Origin: Ammonifex thiophilus
GTDB taxonomy: Bacteria > Bacillota > Desulfotomaculia > Desulfotomaculales > Ammonificaceae
Length of the DNA stretch: 64,000 bases
Assembly: GCF_003368535.1 (NCBI RefSeq)
Contig: NZ_QSLN01000001.1
Coordinates: 310,001 to 374,000 of the forward strand
Reading direction: 5' to 3'
In this document: positions 35,224-45,258 of the stretch, piece by piece
Layout of the letters: each line of letters begins with the position of its first letter
Position numbering within the stretch: the first letter of the stretch is position 1
Made by a program: the position numbers and the translations under genes
Notes under the pieces: generated by a model
Told to the model about the DNA's origin: nothing
What the model saw: the letters and a program-made list of their open reading frames with translations, nothing else
The model's database searches: none

Positions 35224-36256
35224 CCTCGATGGTACCCGGTGGCTCTCCGGTGACCTCACCTATGACCGCCGCCGTGGCCACCCCTCTTCCTTTCAGAGCT
35301 TCCAGCAAAGCTTCCAGACGCTCCGCGGGGACAGAGATGAGCAAGCCGCCGGAGGTCTGGGGATCGAAGAGGATGTCCTGCAGCTCGGGCGGCACAGCGG
35401 AAGAAATCTGGACCTTCTCGGCCACGAACTGCCGGTTGGCGTAGGCTCCCGCCGGGATAAGCCCCATGCTGGCAAAGTCGAGTACCTGGGGGAAGAGAGG
35501 GAGCTGCGAAGCTCTGATGACCAGGTGCACGCCGCTAGCCTGAGCCATTTCCAGGGCGTGTCCCAAGAGGCCGAAGCCGGTTATGTCGGTGCAGGCGTTC
35601 ACCCCTACCTCCTGCATGGCCTCCGCTGCTGCCCGGTTGAGGGTGGCCATCTCCTGCGTGGCTTCCGCCACAAGCTCCGCCGGGGCCAGGTCAGCCTTTA
35701 GCGCCGTTACCACGACGCCCGTACCCAAGCGCTTGGTGAGCACCAGGCGGTCGCCGGGGCGTGAACCCCGGTTGGTGAGCACCCTGGCCGGGTGTACGAT
35801 GCCGGTGACGGCCAGGCCGTACTTGGGCTCCTTGTCCTCCACGCTATGCCCCCCTAAGAGCACCGCTCCCGCCTCCTTCACCTTCTCCGCTCCCCCCTTA
35901 AGGATCTGGGCCAGGATCTCCAGATCTCCGCAGGCAGTGGGGAAGCAGATGATGTTGAGAGCGGTCAGGGGCTTTCCTCCCATGGCGTAAACGTCGCTCA
36001 AAGCGTTGGCGGCGGCTATCTGGCCGAAGAAGAAAGGATCATCCACCACCGGGGTAAAGAAGTCCACCGTCTGGATCAAAGCGATCTCTTCAGTGAGGAG
36101 ATAAACCCCGGCGTCGTCCGAAGTTTCTATTCCCACCAGCAGACGCGGGTCTTTTACAAGCGGCAGGTCCTTTAATATGCGGGCCAAAGTCCCGGGCCCG
36201 ATCTTGGCCGCTCACCCGGAGCTGGCGGTCATGGCGGTAAGCCTTATCCGCTCCAT
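35213..36256 (-). CDS. selD: Selenide, water dikinase, itself with Sec at the catalytic position
   Basis: 347 residues if started at the ATG at 36256 (ggagg 6 nt upstream) and the TGA at 36214-36212 is read as Sec15: TASSG-U-AAKIGPGTLARIL. The position equals the essential Cys17 of E. coli SelD, often Sec in other SelDs. Starting instead at 36187, past the TGA, would cut off the glycine-rich and catalytic N-terminus. Other blocks are ETSDDAGVYLL, VDFFTPVVDDP, ANALSDVYAMGG and FDPQTSGGLLIS. It makes selenophosphate from selenide and ATP, feeding the Sec-containing formate dehydrogenase here. Confidence 0.93.
36178..36211 (-). promoter_or_regulatory. SECIS-like hairpin of selD
   Basis: Immediately after the TGA, on the minus strand, GGCCAA (36209-36204) pairs with TTGGCC (36187-36182) around a GC-rich loop. 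Position suits a bacterial SECIS; the apical loop is less canonical than in fdhA. Confidence 0.5.
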
Positions 36257-36377
36257 TTCAAGCCTCCATAAACTTTCGTTTTGACCGCTATTACCATTTT
36301 GCCATATCGGGAAGAGCGGAACAATGGCCACCCCCCTACTCTTTGTGTTAGAATCCAGGAAGGTGGTGTTGATCATT

Positions 36378-37283
36378 ATGCGCGAGCGCTTGGCCGTCGC
36401 CCTGGCGGCGGCCCTGTGGGGCTTGATAGGGCTTTTCGTGCACGGGCTTGTCGCGGCGGGTCTTCCTCCGCTGGCCATTGTTTTCACGCGGGCCGCCTCC
36501 TCGGCCTTCGTCCTCTTCGGCGCCTTGGCTTTATGCTGCCCCGCCGCCCTGCGCTTTCGTCCGCGGCATCTCCTTTACTTTGCCGGCATGGGGGCTCTGG
36601 GGCTGGCCCTGCCCAACTGGGCCTACTTCACTACGATCTCCTGGGCTTCCCTGAGCGTAGCCGTTGCCTTCCTCTACACCGGACCGGCCTTCGTGGTGCT
36701 CTTAGCCCGGATATTCTTCCGCGAACCCCTCTGCGCTGCCAAGGTATTGGCCCTGCTTTTCACCACCGCGGGCGCTGCTCTGGTGGCCGGAATAGGAGAG
36801 CAGGCGGGCCTCCGGCTTTCCCCGCTTGCCTTTTCCACCGGCCTTCTTTCCGGCTTAGGCTACGCTCTCTACAGCATCTTTGGCAAGTTCCTTAACCGCC
36901 ATTACCCTTCCCTTACCGTCACCGCCTACTCTTTTCTGTTCGCCGCTCTGGTTTTGCTCCCGGTTGCTCCCCTTTCCGGCATATTTCGGGCCTTATCCGT
37001 CCCTTCGGCGCTGGCCAGCGTCGGAGCTCTGACCCTTCTGGCCACCGTCTTACCTTACTGGCTTTACAACTCCGGTCTTAAAGGCCTGGAGGCGGGACGG
37101 GCGGCCATCCTCGCCGCCCTTGAGCCGCTCGTCGCCGCCCTGATTGGCTACCTCTTCCTGGGCGACCGCCTTACTTCTTGGCAGCTCGCGGGCTTCGCCG
37201 CTATCTTGGTAGGAGCGGTCCTGGGTACAGGGACGGCCTCTTCCAGCACCGCTTCCTGCCCGGAACCAGGCGCCTTTAATTGA
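36378..37283 (+). CDS. EamA/DMT-family transporter
   Basis: 301 residues from the ATG at 36378. An upstream in-frame TTG at 36369 and ATG 36324 are possible, but the aggaaggtgg site best fits 36369-36378. Ten hydrophobic segments form two EamA repeats: LAAALWGLIGLFVHGL opens the first and GLLSGLGYALYSIFGKFL the second. Each ends with the typical LEPLVAALIGYLFLGDRL-like block. Members export amino acids or metabolites; the substrate is not predictable. It is divergent from selD and directly upstream of the purine operon promoter. Confidence 0.88.
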   Translation: MRERLAVALAAALWGLIGLFVHGLVAAGLPPLAIVFTRAASSAFVLFGALALCCPAALRFRPRHLLYFAGMGALGLALPNWAYFTTISWASLSVAVAFLYTGPAFVVLLARIFFREPLCAAKVLALLFTTAGAALVAGIGEQAGLRLSPLAFSTGLLSGLGYALYSIFGKFLNRHYPSLTVTAYSFLFAALVLLPVAPLSGIFRALSVPSALASVGALTLLATVLPYWLYNSGLKGLEAGRAAILAALEPLVAALIGYLFLGDRLTSWQLAGFAAILVGAVLGTGTASSSTASCPEPGAFN

Positions 37284-37309
37284 CAAGGATTTTAGCGCTC
37301 TGTTAGAAT
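37280..37309 (+). promoter_or_regulatory. Sigma-A-type promoter of the pur operon
   Basis: TTGACA at 37280-37285, 18-nt spacer, TAGAAT at 37304-37309. The leader to purE is about 75 nt. I see no purine riboswitch core or paired PurR boxes in it. Confidence 0.7.
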
Positions 37310-37390
37310 GAAGGAGGCAAGATATCCAGGACCTGAGCGGATTTCGCCGCCTAGGTCGAGTTTTTCTTTTTTGAACGCGGGGGGATAGTT

Positions 37391-37921
37391 TTGCAAGGGG
37401 AGAATCGGCCGGGCCCTCTGGTAGGCATAGTAATGGGGAGCGATTCGGACCTGCCGGTAGTCAAGGGGGCGGCGGAAGCCCTCACCCTCCTCCAGATACC
37501 CTTCGAAGTCAGGATTATCTCCGCTCACCGCTCTCCTCTTCAGGCTCTGGAATACGCCCGCACCGCTGCCGAGCGCGGCTTAAAAGTACTGGTAGCTGCT
37601 GCCGGAGGGGCAGCTCACCTGCCCGGTCTGCTGGCTGCCCTGACCCCTCTGCCGGTGATCGGCGTTCCCGTGGGAACGGGGACGCTGGGGGGGCTGGACG
37701 CTCTCCTTTCCATAGTCCAGATGCCTCGCGGGATACCGGTGGCGACGGTGGCGGTGAACGGAGCCTTTAACGCCGGGGTCTTAGCCGCTCAGATAATCGG
37801 CGCCAGCGATCCGGAAGTGCGGAAAAGGGTAGCCGCCTACAGGGAGAGACTGGCGGCCGAGGTAGGGGAAAAGGATGCCCGCCTGCAATCTTCGGGAATA
37901 GAGGGGTATGATAGGCGATGA
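37391..37921 (+). CDS. purE: N5-carboxyaminoimidazole ribonucleotide mutase
   Basis: 176 residues from a TTG after gggggatag. PurE blocks: VGIVMGSDSDLPVVKGAAE, ISAHRSP and AAAGGAAHLPGLLAALTPLPVIGVPV. It converts N5-CAIR to CAIR in purine synthesis. The first gene of the run; it overlaps purB by 4 nt (ATGA). No purK is adjacent, so it may act with a PurK elsewhere or as a class II enzyme using CO2 directly. In a CO2-rich anaerobe the latter is plausible but unproven. Confidence 0.95.
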   Translation: MQGENRPGPLVGIVMGSDSDLPVVKGAAEALTLLQIPFEVRIISAHRSPLQALEYARTAAERGLKVLVAAAGGAAHLPGLLAALTPLPVIGVPVGTGTLGGLDALLSIVQMPRGIPVATVAVNGAFNAGVLAAQIIGASDPEVRKRVAAYRERLAAEVGEKDARLQSSGIEGYDRR

Positions 37922-39210
37922 TCCCGCGCTACACCCTTCCGGAGATGCAAAGCCTGTGGTCGGAGGAAAACAAGTTCCGCAAGTGGCTGGATGTGGAACT
38001 GGCGGTCTGCGAGGCCTGGGCGGAGCTGGGGGTGATCCCCAGGGAAGATCTGGAGGAAATAAAGGCCCGGGCCAACTTCGACGTCGAGCGCATTAGGGCC
38101 ATAGAAAAAGAGGTCCGGCACGACGTTATCGCCTTTATCACCTGTGTGGCCGAGTATGTCGGGGAGAAGGCCCGCTGGATTCACTTGGGGCTCACTTCCT
38201 CCGACGTGGTGGACACCGCTCTGAGCCTGCTCATGAAAGAGGCGGGGGAGCACCTGCTCAACCGCCTCTTTACCTTGCGCGAGGCGGTGCTGGAGCAGGC
38301 GAAACGCCACCGGGATACGCTGATGATCGGCCGGACGCACGGGGTGCATGCCGAACCCATAACGCTGGGCTTCAAGTTTTTAGTGTGGGTAGCGGAGTTG
38401 GACCGGCAGGCGGAGCGGCTCTCCCGGGCCATAGAAACCGTGAGCGTGGGCAAAATTTCCGGGGCCGTGGGCACCTACGCCAATCTCCACCCGCGGGTAG
38501 AGGAGCTGGCCTGCCGCCGCCTGGGGCTGAGGCCTGCTCGTGTCTCTACTCAGATCCTGCAGCGTGACCGCCACGCCGAGTACCTAACCACCCTGGCTTT
38601 AATCGGGGGTTCTCTGGAGAAGTTTGCCGTGGAGATAAGGGGGCTGCAGCGCACGGAGATAAGGGAGCTGGAGGAGCCTTTCCGACCGGGACAAAAGGGC
38701 TCCTCGGCCATGCCCCACAAACGTAACCCCATCGTGGCCGAGCGGATAAGCGGGCTGGCCCGCATCCTGCGGGGCAACGCCCTGGCGGCTATGGAGAACA
38801 TGGCTTTGTGGCACGAGAGGGATATTTCTCACTCTTCGGTGGAGAGGATTATTATCCCCGGCAGCACTACCCTGCTGGACTACATGCTTTACAAGATGAC
38901 CGAGCTGGTCCGCGACCTTCACGTTTATCCCCAGAACATGCAGCGCAATCTGGAGCACACCCGGGGCCTGGTCTTCTCGCAGCGGGTGCTGCTCAAACTG
39001 GTGGAGAAGGGCTTGAGCCGCGAGGAGGCCTACCGGCTGGTGCAGCGCAACGCCATGGCCGCTTGGGAGAAGGGGGTTTCTTTCAAAGAGCTCCTGCTTC
39101 AGGACGAGGAGATTGGCCGCTACCTTCGCCCGGAGGAAATCGAAGAGCTTTTCGACTACCGGTACTTCCTCCGACACTTAGACGAGATTTACCAGCGCTT
39201 TGGCCTCTGA
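37918..39210 (+). CDS. purB: Adenylosuccinate lyase
   Basis: 430 residues, normal length. Fumarase/aspartase superfamily signature GSSAMPHKRNP at about residue 262. Other blocks are IHLGLTSSDVVDTA and IGRTHGVHAEPITLG, with the catalytic His. It splits SAICAR and adenylosuccinate, releasing fumarate. Start ATG overlaps the purE stop. Confidence 0.97.
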   Translation: MIPRYTLPEMQSLWSEENKFRKWLDVELAVCEAWAELGVIPREDLEEIKARANFDVERIRAIEKEVRHDVIAFITCVAEYVGEKARWIHLGLTSSDVVDTALSLLMKEAGEHLLNRLFTLREAVLEQAKRHRDTLMIGRTHGVHAEPITLGFKFLVWVAELDRQAERLSRAIETVSVGKISGAVGTYANLHPRVEELACRRLGLRPARVSTQILQRDRHAEYLTTLALIGGSLEKFAVEIRGLQRTEIRELEEPFRPGQKGSSAMPHKRNPIVAERISGLARILRGNALAAMENMALWHERDISHSSVERIIIPGSTTLLDYMLYKMTELVRDLHVYPQNMQRNLEHTRGLVFSQRVLLKLVEKGLSREEAYRLVQRNAMAAWEKGVSFKELLLQDEEIGRYLRPEEIEELFDYRYFLRHLDEIYQRFGL

Positions 39211-39234
39211 ACTTTGCTTACGGGGGGAGCCGTT

Positions 39235-39960
39235 TTGTCTAAAAAGGAGCTTCTTTACGAGGGAAAGGCCAAGCGGGTTTACCGGACGGACGATCCCGGG
39301 AAATACCTGGTGGAGTTTAAGGACGAGGCCACCGCCTTTGACGGCAAGAAGCGGGGAATCATCGAGGGGAAGGGAGTTTACAACAACCTCATTTCCGCCT
39401 ACTTCTTCAAGCTTTTAGAGGAGGAAGGGATTCCCACCCACTACCTCGAGACGGTGAGCGACCGGGAGATGCTGGTGCGGGCCGTCACCATTGTGCCTCT
39501 GGAGGTGGTGGTACGGAACGTGGTAGCCGGAAGCCTGAGCAAGAGATTGGGTTTGCCGGAGGGTGCGTCCTTGCCCGCGCCGGTGGTGGAGTTTTACTAC
39601 AAGCGGGACGACTTGGGCGATCCCATGCTTAACTGCTCCCATATTAAGGTGCTGGGGCTGGCCACGGAGGAGGAGCTTAAGACGATGCGGGAGTTGGCCC
39701 TCCGAACCAACGAGATCTTGCGGCGGCACCTGGAGGAGAAAGGGCTTTTGTTGGTAGACTTCAAGCTGGAGTTCGGCAAAACGGCGGAGGGTACCCTCGT
39801 CTTGGCCGACGAGATCTCTCCCGACACCTGCCGCTTCTGGGATCGCGCTACGGGGGAGCGCCTGGATAAAGATCGCTTTCGCCGCGATCTGGGCGGGGTG
39901 GCGGAGGCCTACGCCGAGGTCTGGCGGCGTCTGGTGGGATCGGAAGAAGATGTGGGGTAA
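39235..39960 (+). CDS. purC: Phosphoribosylaminoimidazole-succinocarboxamide synthase
   Basis: 241 residues from the TTG at 39235, chosen over 39214 because cggggggag lies 7 nt before it and the family starts at [20 protein letters not shown] synthetase blocks include [28 protein letters not shown] and [16 protein letters not shown]. It joins CAIR and aspartate with ATP. The gene overlaps purF by 11 nt. Confidence 0.96.
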   Translation: MSKKELLYEGKAKRVYRTDDPGKYLVEFKDEATAFDGKKRGIIEGKGVYNNLISAYFFKLLEEEGIPTHYLETVSDREMLVRAVTIVPLEVVVRNVVAGSLSKRLGLPEGASLPAPVVEFYYKRDDLGDPMLNCSHIKVLGLATEEELKTMRELALRTNEILRRHLEEKGLLLVDFKLEFGKTAEGTLVLADEISPDTCRFWDRATGERLDKDRFRRDLGGVAEAYAEVWRRLVGSEEDVG

Positions 39961-41371
39961 AGACAAGCTCCGAGAAGAGTGCGGCGTTTTCGGCGTGTTC
40001 GCTCCCGGACAGGACGTGGCGCGGCTCACCTATTACGCCCTCTACGCCTTGCAGCACCGGGGGCAAGAGAGTGCTGGCATAGCGGTGGCCGACGGCCGGC
40101 AAGTGATCCTGCATAAGGGCATGGGCCTAGTTCCGGAGGTTTTTCGGGAGGAGCACCTCCGCTCTTTGCGGGGCTTGGCGGCCATAGGGCACGTGCGTTA
40201 CTCTACCACCGGCGCCAGCCACCCGGTGAACGCCCAGCCCCTGGTCTTTTACTGTAGCCAGGGGATGATGGGTCTGGCCCACAACGGCAACCTTTCCAAC
40301 GCTCAGTTCCTGCGCCAGAAGCTCCTGGCCACCGGCGCCATTTTCCAGACCACCACCGACAGCGAGCTCATCGTCAACCTCGTCGCCCGCTTCTTGGAGG
40401 ATGAGGACTTCCCTGCGGCTTTGCGCTGCGCCATGGCCTACCTGGAAGGGGCTTACTCCCTGGTAATCCTTTCAGAGAAGCGTCTTTACGCGGTGCGCGA
40501 CCCTTACGGCTTCCGCCCTCTGTGCCTGGGCCGTCTGCCGGAAGGTTGGGCGGTGGCCTCGGAGTCTTGCGCGCTCGACGCTATCGGCGCCCTTTTTGTG
40601 CGGGACATAAAGCCGGGAGAAATTTTGGAGATAGGGCCGGAGGGAGTGGTGAGCCACGCGGGTCCGGCCGCTCCCCGGTTTGCCCACTGCGTTTTCGAGT
40701 ACATCTACTTCGCCCGGCCGGATAGCGTGCTCGACGGCTTCACAGTGGGACAGGTGAGGCGCGAGCTGGGGAGGCAGCTGGCACGTGAGTTCCGACCCCC
40801 GGCTGACGTGGTGGTTCCCGTCCCCGACTCGGGGGTGGCGGCGGCGCACGGCTACGCGGAGGAAGCGGGCCTGCCTCTGGAGGAGGGGCTCATGAAGAAT
40901 CGGTATGTGGGGCGCACCTTCATCCAGCCCTCGCAGGAGCTGCGCTCGCTGGGAGTGCGCTTGAAGCTCAACCCGGTGCGCGAGGTGGTGGCAGGGAAGC
41001 GGGTGATCCTGGTGGACGACTCGCTGGTGCGGGGGACTACCAGCGCCAAGATTGTCCGCATGCTGCGCGAGGCGGGGGCGGCTGCGGTTTACTACTGCCT
41101 GAGTTCCCCGCCGGTCATCCGGCCCTGCTACTTCGGTATCGACATTTCCGACGAGGCGGAGCTCATCGCGGCCCGGTTGAGCCGGGAGGAGATACGGGAA
41201 AAGATAGGGGCGGACGGGCTTTACTACCTCAGCCTGGAGGGGCTCCTGCGCCCCTTCGGGGAGATGGCCCGGCACCTCTGCACCGCCTGCTTCACCGGCG
41301 ACTACCCCTTTCCCGTCACCGGCTGCCGCAAAACCTTGACTCCCCGCAGACCGCATCTGCTGGAGGTGTGA
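39950..41371 (+). CDS. purF: Amidophosphoribosyltransferase
   Basis: 473 residues. A ~10-residue propeptide precedes EECGVFGVF; the Cys becomes the N-terminal nucleophile of the glutaminase domain after cleavage, as in the B. subtilis enzyme. The phosphoribosyltransferase domain has [14 protein letters not shown]. Cys residues near the C-terminus ([15 protein letters not shown]) match the 4Fe-4S-type PurF. It catalyses the first committed step of purine synthesis. It starts inside the end of purC. Confidence 0.97.
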   Translation: MWGKDKLREECGVFGVFAPGQDVARLTYYALYALQHRGQESAGIAVADGRQVILHKGMGLVPEVFREEHLRSLRGLAAIGHVRYSTTGASHPVNAQPLVFYCSQGMMGLAHNGNLSNAQFLRQKLLATGAIFQTTTDSELIVNLVARFLEDEDFPAALRCAMAYLEGAYSLVILSEKRLYAVRDPYGFRPLCLGRLPEGWAVASESCALDAIGALFVRDIKPGEILEIGPEGVVSHAGPAAPRFAHCVFEYIYFARPDSVLDGFTVGQVRRELGRQLAREFRPPADVVVPVPDSGVAAAHGYAEEAGLPLEEGLMKNRYVGRTFIQPSQELRSLGVRLKLNPVREVVAGKRVILVDDSLVRGTTSAKIVRMLREAGAAAVYYCLSSPPVIRPCYFGIDISDEAELIAARLSREEIREKIGADGLYYLSLEGLLRPFGEMARHLCTACFTGDYPFPVTGCRKTLTPRRPHLLEV

Positions 41372-41374
41372 GGG

Positions 41375-42415
41375 TTGCAGGAGAGGCTCACCTATGCCGC
41401 CTGCGGCGTGGACATCGACGCTGCCAACCGGTTGGTGGAACGGATAAAGGAACTGGCCCGCTCGACCTACCGGGAGGAAGTCCTGGCCGGGATAGGGGGA
41501 TTTGCCGGAATGGCCCTTATCCCCGCCCGCTACCGCCACCCGGTGCTGGTAGCCAGCACCGATGGGGTGGGAACCAAGCTCAAAGTGGCCTTTCTGGCCC
41601 GCCGCTACGATACGGTAGGGATAGACTTGGTGGCCATGTGCGTGAACGACCTGCTGGTGACCGGGGCCGAGCCTCTCTTTTTCCTCGACTACCTGGCGGT
41701 GGGTAAGCTCGACCCCGAGCAGGCGGAGGCGGTGCTGGCGGGTATCGCCGCTGGCTGCCGGGAGGCCGGCTGCGCCCTTTTGGGAGGCGAGACAGCAGAG
41801 ATGCCGGGCTTTTACCCTCCGGGAGAGCTGGAGCTGGCGGGCTTTGCGGTGGGAGTGGTGGAGCGCGACCGCATCGTGGACGGAAGGAAGATCCTCCCGG
41901 GGGAGGTGGTGGTAGGCCTGCCTTCCTCCGGCCTGCACGCCAACGGGTTTAGTCTGGTGCGCAAGCTCTTCCTCGAGATGGAGAAGTGCCCTTTGGAGAC
42001 CTACCTACCCGAGTTAGGTCGCACCCTGGGGGAGGAGCTGCTCGTTCCCACGCGCATCTACGTTCCCCTGGTCTTACCTTTGCTCGAGCGCTTCTCCGTC
42101 CACGGGATGGCGCACATAACCGGAGGGGGTCTCTTGGAGAACATTCCCCGGGTGCTGCCTCCTGGCCTGGGCGTGGTGATAGAGCTGGGGAGCTGGCCGG
42201 TTCCCCCTATTTTCCGGCTTATTCAGCAGCGGGGTAACATAACCACCGAGGAGATGTGCCGCACCTTCAACTTGGGGATAGGGTTTGTGCTCATCCTGCC
42301 GGCGCAAGAGGCGGAAGCTCTCGTATCCTACCTGACCCAGCGGGGAGAGAAGGCCTACTGCATAGGAAGGGTCGTTGAGGGTGTGCGGGGAGTTAAGCTG
42401 GAAGGAAGTCTTTAG
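41375..42415 (+). CDS. purM: Phosphoribosylformylglycinamidine cyclo-ligase
   Basis: 346 residues from a TTG just after purF. PurM blocks: [52 protein letters not shown] and [11 protein letters not shown]. It forms AIR from FGAM using ATP. In most Firmicutes purN follows; here the next gene is purH after 12 nt. Confidence 0.97.
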   Translation: MQERLTYAACGVDIDAANRLVERIKELARSTYREEVLAGIGGFAGMALIPARYRHPVLVASTDGVGTKLKVAFLARRYDTVGIDLVAMCVNDLLVTGAEPLFFLDYLAVGKLDPEQAEAVLAGIAAGCREAGCALLGGETAEMPGFYPPGELELAGFAVGVVERDRIVDGRKILPGEVVVGLPSSGLHANGFSLVRKLFLEMEKCPLETYLPELGRTLGEELLVPTRIYVPLVLPLLERFSVHGMAHITGGGLLENIPRVLPPGLGVVIELGSWPVPPIFRLIQQRGNITTEEMCRTFNLGIGFVLILPAQEAEALVSYLTQRGEKAYCIGRVVEGVRGVKLEGSL

Positions 42416-42427
42416 AGGAGGGGGAAA

Positions 42428-43963
42428 ATGGCCAAAAGGGCCATCATAAGCGTATCGGACAAGACCGGGGTGGTGGAGTTTGCCCAGGGGCTAGCCTCTC
42501 TGGGATGGGAAATTGTCTCCACCGGCGGGACGTACAAGGCGCTTAAAGCGGCCGGTGTCCCCGTGGTCTACGTGGAGGAAGTTACCGGCTTTCCGGAGAT
42601 ACTGGGGGGGAGGGTCAAAACCCTGCACCCTAAGATCCACGGGGGAATTCTAGCCCGCCGGACCCCGGAGCAACTGGCGGAACTGGAAGCCCACGGCATT
42701 GTGCCGGTGGACCTGGTGGCAGTGAACCTTTATCCCTTCCGGGCCACCATCGAGCGCCCCGGCGTGACCCTGGAAGAAGCGGTGGAGCAGATCGACATCG
42801 GCGGCCCCACCCTCATCCGGGCGGCGGCCAAGAACCACGCGCACGTCCTAGTAGTGGTCAACCCTGCTCGCTACGAGGAGGTGCTGACGCGGCTCAAGGA
42901 GGACCAGGTAACCGACGATTTCCGCCTGGCCCTGGCCCGGGAAGCCTTCGCCCACACCGCTTTTTACGATGCTGTGATCGCTCAGTACCTGGGAACGCTC
43001 TCGCCGGGAGAGAAGTTCCCCCAGGAACTGGTGCTGGCCTTCGAGCGGGTAGACCTGCTGCGGTACGGCGAAAATCCCCACCAGCAGGCTGCTTTCTACC
43101 GGGACATTATGGTCCAGGGCTCTTGCGTCGCCAACGCCGAAAAGCTGCAGGGTAAAGCCCTTTCTTACAACAATATCCTAGACCTCAACTCGGCTTTGGA
43201 GCTGGTGCGGGAGTTCGAGGAGACCACCGTGGTCATCATCAAGCACAACAACCCCTGCGGCGTGGCCCAAGGGGCTACGGTGGCGGAAGCCTACCGCCGG
43301 GCTTATGAAGCCGATCCCGTCTCCGCCTTCGGCGGCATCGTGGCGGCCAACCGCCCGGTGGATGAAGAAGCGGCCAAGGCCATGCTAGAGATCTTCCTGG
43401 AAGTCATTGCCGCCCCCGACTTCACCCCTGAGGCTTTGAAGCTTTTCCAGAGCAAGCCCAACCTCCGGCTTCTGCGCACCGGTCCCCTTACCGCCCAGAG
43501 CAGCGACTGGTGCGACCTCAGGAAGGTGAACGGCGGGCTCTTGTTCCAGGAGGCCGACCGGGAAGTGCTCGATCGGGCGGCTTTGAAGGTGGTGACCAAA
43601 CGCCAGCCTACGCCGGAGGAGATGGAGGAGCTCATCTTCGCCTTCAAGGTGGTCAAGCACGTGAAGTCCAACGCCATAGTGGTGAGCAAAAACCGGCAGG
43701 TGCTGGGAGTGGGAGCCGGGCAGATGAACCGCGTGGGGGCGGCGCGCATAAGCCTGGAGCAGGCGGGAGAGAGGGCACGCGGCGCGGTGCTGGCTTCCGA
43801 TGCCTTCTTCCCCTTCCCCGATACGGTGGAGCTCGCCGCTCGGGCGGGGATCACCGCTATCATCCAGCCCGGCGGCTCCGTGCGGGATGAAGAGTCTATA
43901 AAGGTGGCCGATGAGCACAACATCGCCATGGTCTTCACCGGCATGCGCCACTTCCGGCACTAA
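42428..43963 (+). CDS. purH: Bifunctional AICAR formyltransferase / IMP cyclohydrolase
   Basis: 511 residues. The N-terminal IMP cyclohydrolase (MGS-like) domain opens [18 protein letters not shown] and includes [16 protein letters not shown]. The AICAR transformylase part has [11 protein letters not shown], with the catalytic Lys-His, and [10 protein letters not shown]. It completes IMP using 10-formyl-tetrahydrofolate. It sits between purM and purD with small gaps. Confidence 0.97.
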   Translation: MAKRAIISVSDKTGVVEFAQGLASLGWEIVSTGGTYKALKAAGVPVVYVEEVTGFPEILGGRVKTLHPKIHGGILARRTPEQLAELEAHGIVPVDLVAVNLYPFRATIERPGVTLEEAVEQIDIGGPTLIRAAAKNHAHVLVVVNPARYEEVLTRLKEDQVTDDFRLALAREAFAHTAFYDAVIAQYLGTLSPGEKFPQELVLAFERVDLLRYGENPHQQAAFYRDIMVQGSCVANAEKLQGKALSYNNILDLNSALELVREFEETTVVIIKHNNPCGVAQGATVAEAYRRAYEADPVSAFGGIVAANRPVDEEAAKAMLEIFLEVIAAPDFTPEALKLFQSKPNLRLLRTGPLTAQSSDWCDLRKVNGGLLFQEADREVLDRAALKVVTKRQPTPEEMEELIFAFKVVKHVKSNAIVVSKNRQVLGVGAGQMNRVGAARISLEQAGERARGAVLASDAFFPFPDTVELAARAGITAIIQPGGSVRDEESIKVADEHNIAMVFTGMRHFRH

Positions 43964-43975
43964 GGGGGGAGGAGT

Positions 43976-45256
43976 TTGCGGGTTTTAGTGGTGGGCGGGG
44001 GGGGAAGGGAGCACGCCTTGGTATGGAAGCTGGCTCAGAGCCCCCGGGTGGAGAGGCTTTACTGCGCTCCTGGAAACGCCGGGATCGAGAGGCTGGCCAC
44101 CTGCGTGCCCATAAAGGCCACCGACCTGGAGGGCCTGCTCGCCTTTGCCCGGCAGGAGAAGATTGACCTCACCGTGGTGGGACCCGAAGCTCCGCTGGCA
44201 GCAGGGATAGTGGACCTCTGGGAGCAGGCGGGGCTCAGGATTTTCGGGCCTTCTAAGCAGGCGGCGACTTTGGAGGCCAGCAAAGTTTTCGCCAAGACGC
44301 TTATGCAGCGCTACGGTATACCTACCGCTCGGGCGGCAATTTTCGCTTCCCCGGAGGAGGCTAAGGCCTGTGTGCGCTCCTGGGGAGCTCCCTGCGTGGT
44401 GAAGGCGGACGGCCTGGCGGCAGGGAAAGGGGTGGTGGTGGCCGCCACGGTGGAGGAAGCGGAGAAGGCCATAGAGGACATGATGGTGCGCCGGGTCTTT
44501 GGGGCGGCGGGAAAGAGGGTGCTAATCGAGGAGAAGCTGGAAGGTGAAGAGGCGAGCGTCATCGCCCTTACCGACGGGAAGGCGGTGCTGCCACTTTTAC
44601 CGGCACAGGATCACAAGCCGGTGTACGACGGCGACAAGGGGCCCAACACCGGCGGGATGGGGGCTTACGCCCCGGCCCCCATGGTGAACCAAGCTATGCT
44701 GGAGCGCGTTCAGAAAGAAATCCTGGAACCCGCCGTTCGAGGCCTGGCCGCCGAGGGAGTGGTCTACCGGGGGGCGCTTTATGCCGGACTCATGCTGACC
44801 GGGGAAGGCCCCAAGGTACTTGAGTTCAACGTGCGCTTCGGCGACCCGGAAACTCAACCCCTCCTTTATCTGCTGGAAAGCGACCTCCTGGAGGCGCTGG
44901 AGGCGGCGCTAGACGGCCGGCTGGAGGAAGTGAAGCTTTCCTGGCATCCTGGAGCGGCGGTGTGCGTGGTGCTGGCGGCGGCAGGTTACCCGGGCCCGGC
45001 ACGCACGGGGGATGAGATAAAGGGGCTGGAGGAGTTGGAAGATAAGGAAGGGATAATGGTCTTCCACGCCGGCACCAGACGCGAGGGAGGCCGGTTTTTA
45101 ACCGCCGGAGGCAGGGTCCTGGGAGTTACGGCCCGGGGCAAGGATGTCCGGGAGGCCCGGGAGCGGGCCTATGAGGCGGTAAAGCACATCTCCTTCCCGG
45201 GAATGCACTACCGGCGGGACATCGGGCTTAAGGCCCTTAAATATCTGGAGGGGTAA
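43976..45256 (+). CDS. purD: Phosphoribosylamine-glycine ligase
   Basis: 426 residues from a TTG (gggggaggag before it). GARS blocks: LVVGGGGREHALVWKL, VVGPEAPLAAGIVD, the ATP-grasp loop VKADGLAAGKGVVVA, and EFNVRFGDPETQ. It is the last purine gene, and hisD begins 2 nt after its stop, so the his run may be read through from the pur promoter. Confidence 0.97.
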   Translation: MRVLVVGGGGREHALVWKLAQSPRVERLYCAPGNAGIERLATCVPIKATDLEGLLAFARQEKIDLTVVGPEAPLAAGIVDLWEQAGLRIFGPSKQAATLEASKVFAKTLMQRYGIPTARAAIFASPEEAKACVRSWGAPCVVKADGLAAGKGVVVAATVEEAEKAIEDMMVRRVFGAAGKRVLIEEKLEGEEASVIALTDGKAVLPLLPAQDHKPVYDGDKGPNTGGMGAYAPAPMVNQAMLERVQKEILEPAVRGLAAEGVVYRGALYAGLMLTGEGPKVLEFNVRFGDPETQPLLYLLESDLLEALEAALDGRLEEVKLSWHPGAAVCVVLAAAGYPGPARTGDEIKGLEELEDKEGIMVFHAGTRREGGRFLTAGGRVLGVTARGKDVREARERAYEAVKHISFPGMHYRRDIGLKALKYLEG

Positions 45257-45258
45257 AA

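Noticed and set aside
37310-37390. Purine riboswitch or PurR boxes before purE
   Set aside because: No conserved aptamer core or paired boxes are visible in the short leader.
40472-41938. 488-codon minus-strand frame over purF/purM
   Set aside because: His/Gln-rich shadow typical of the antisense frame of GC-rich genes; purF and purM are unambiguous.
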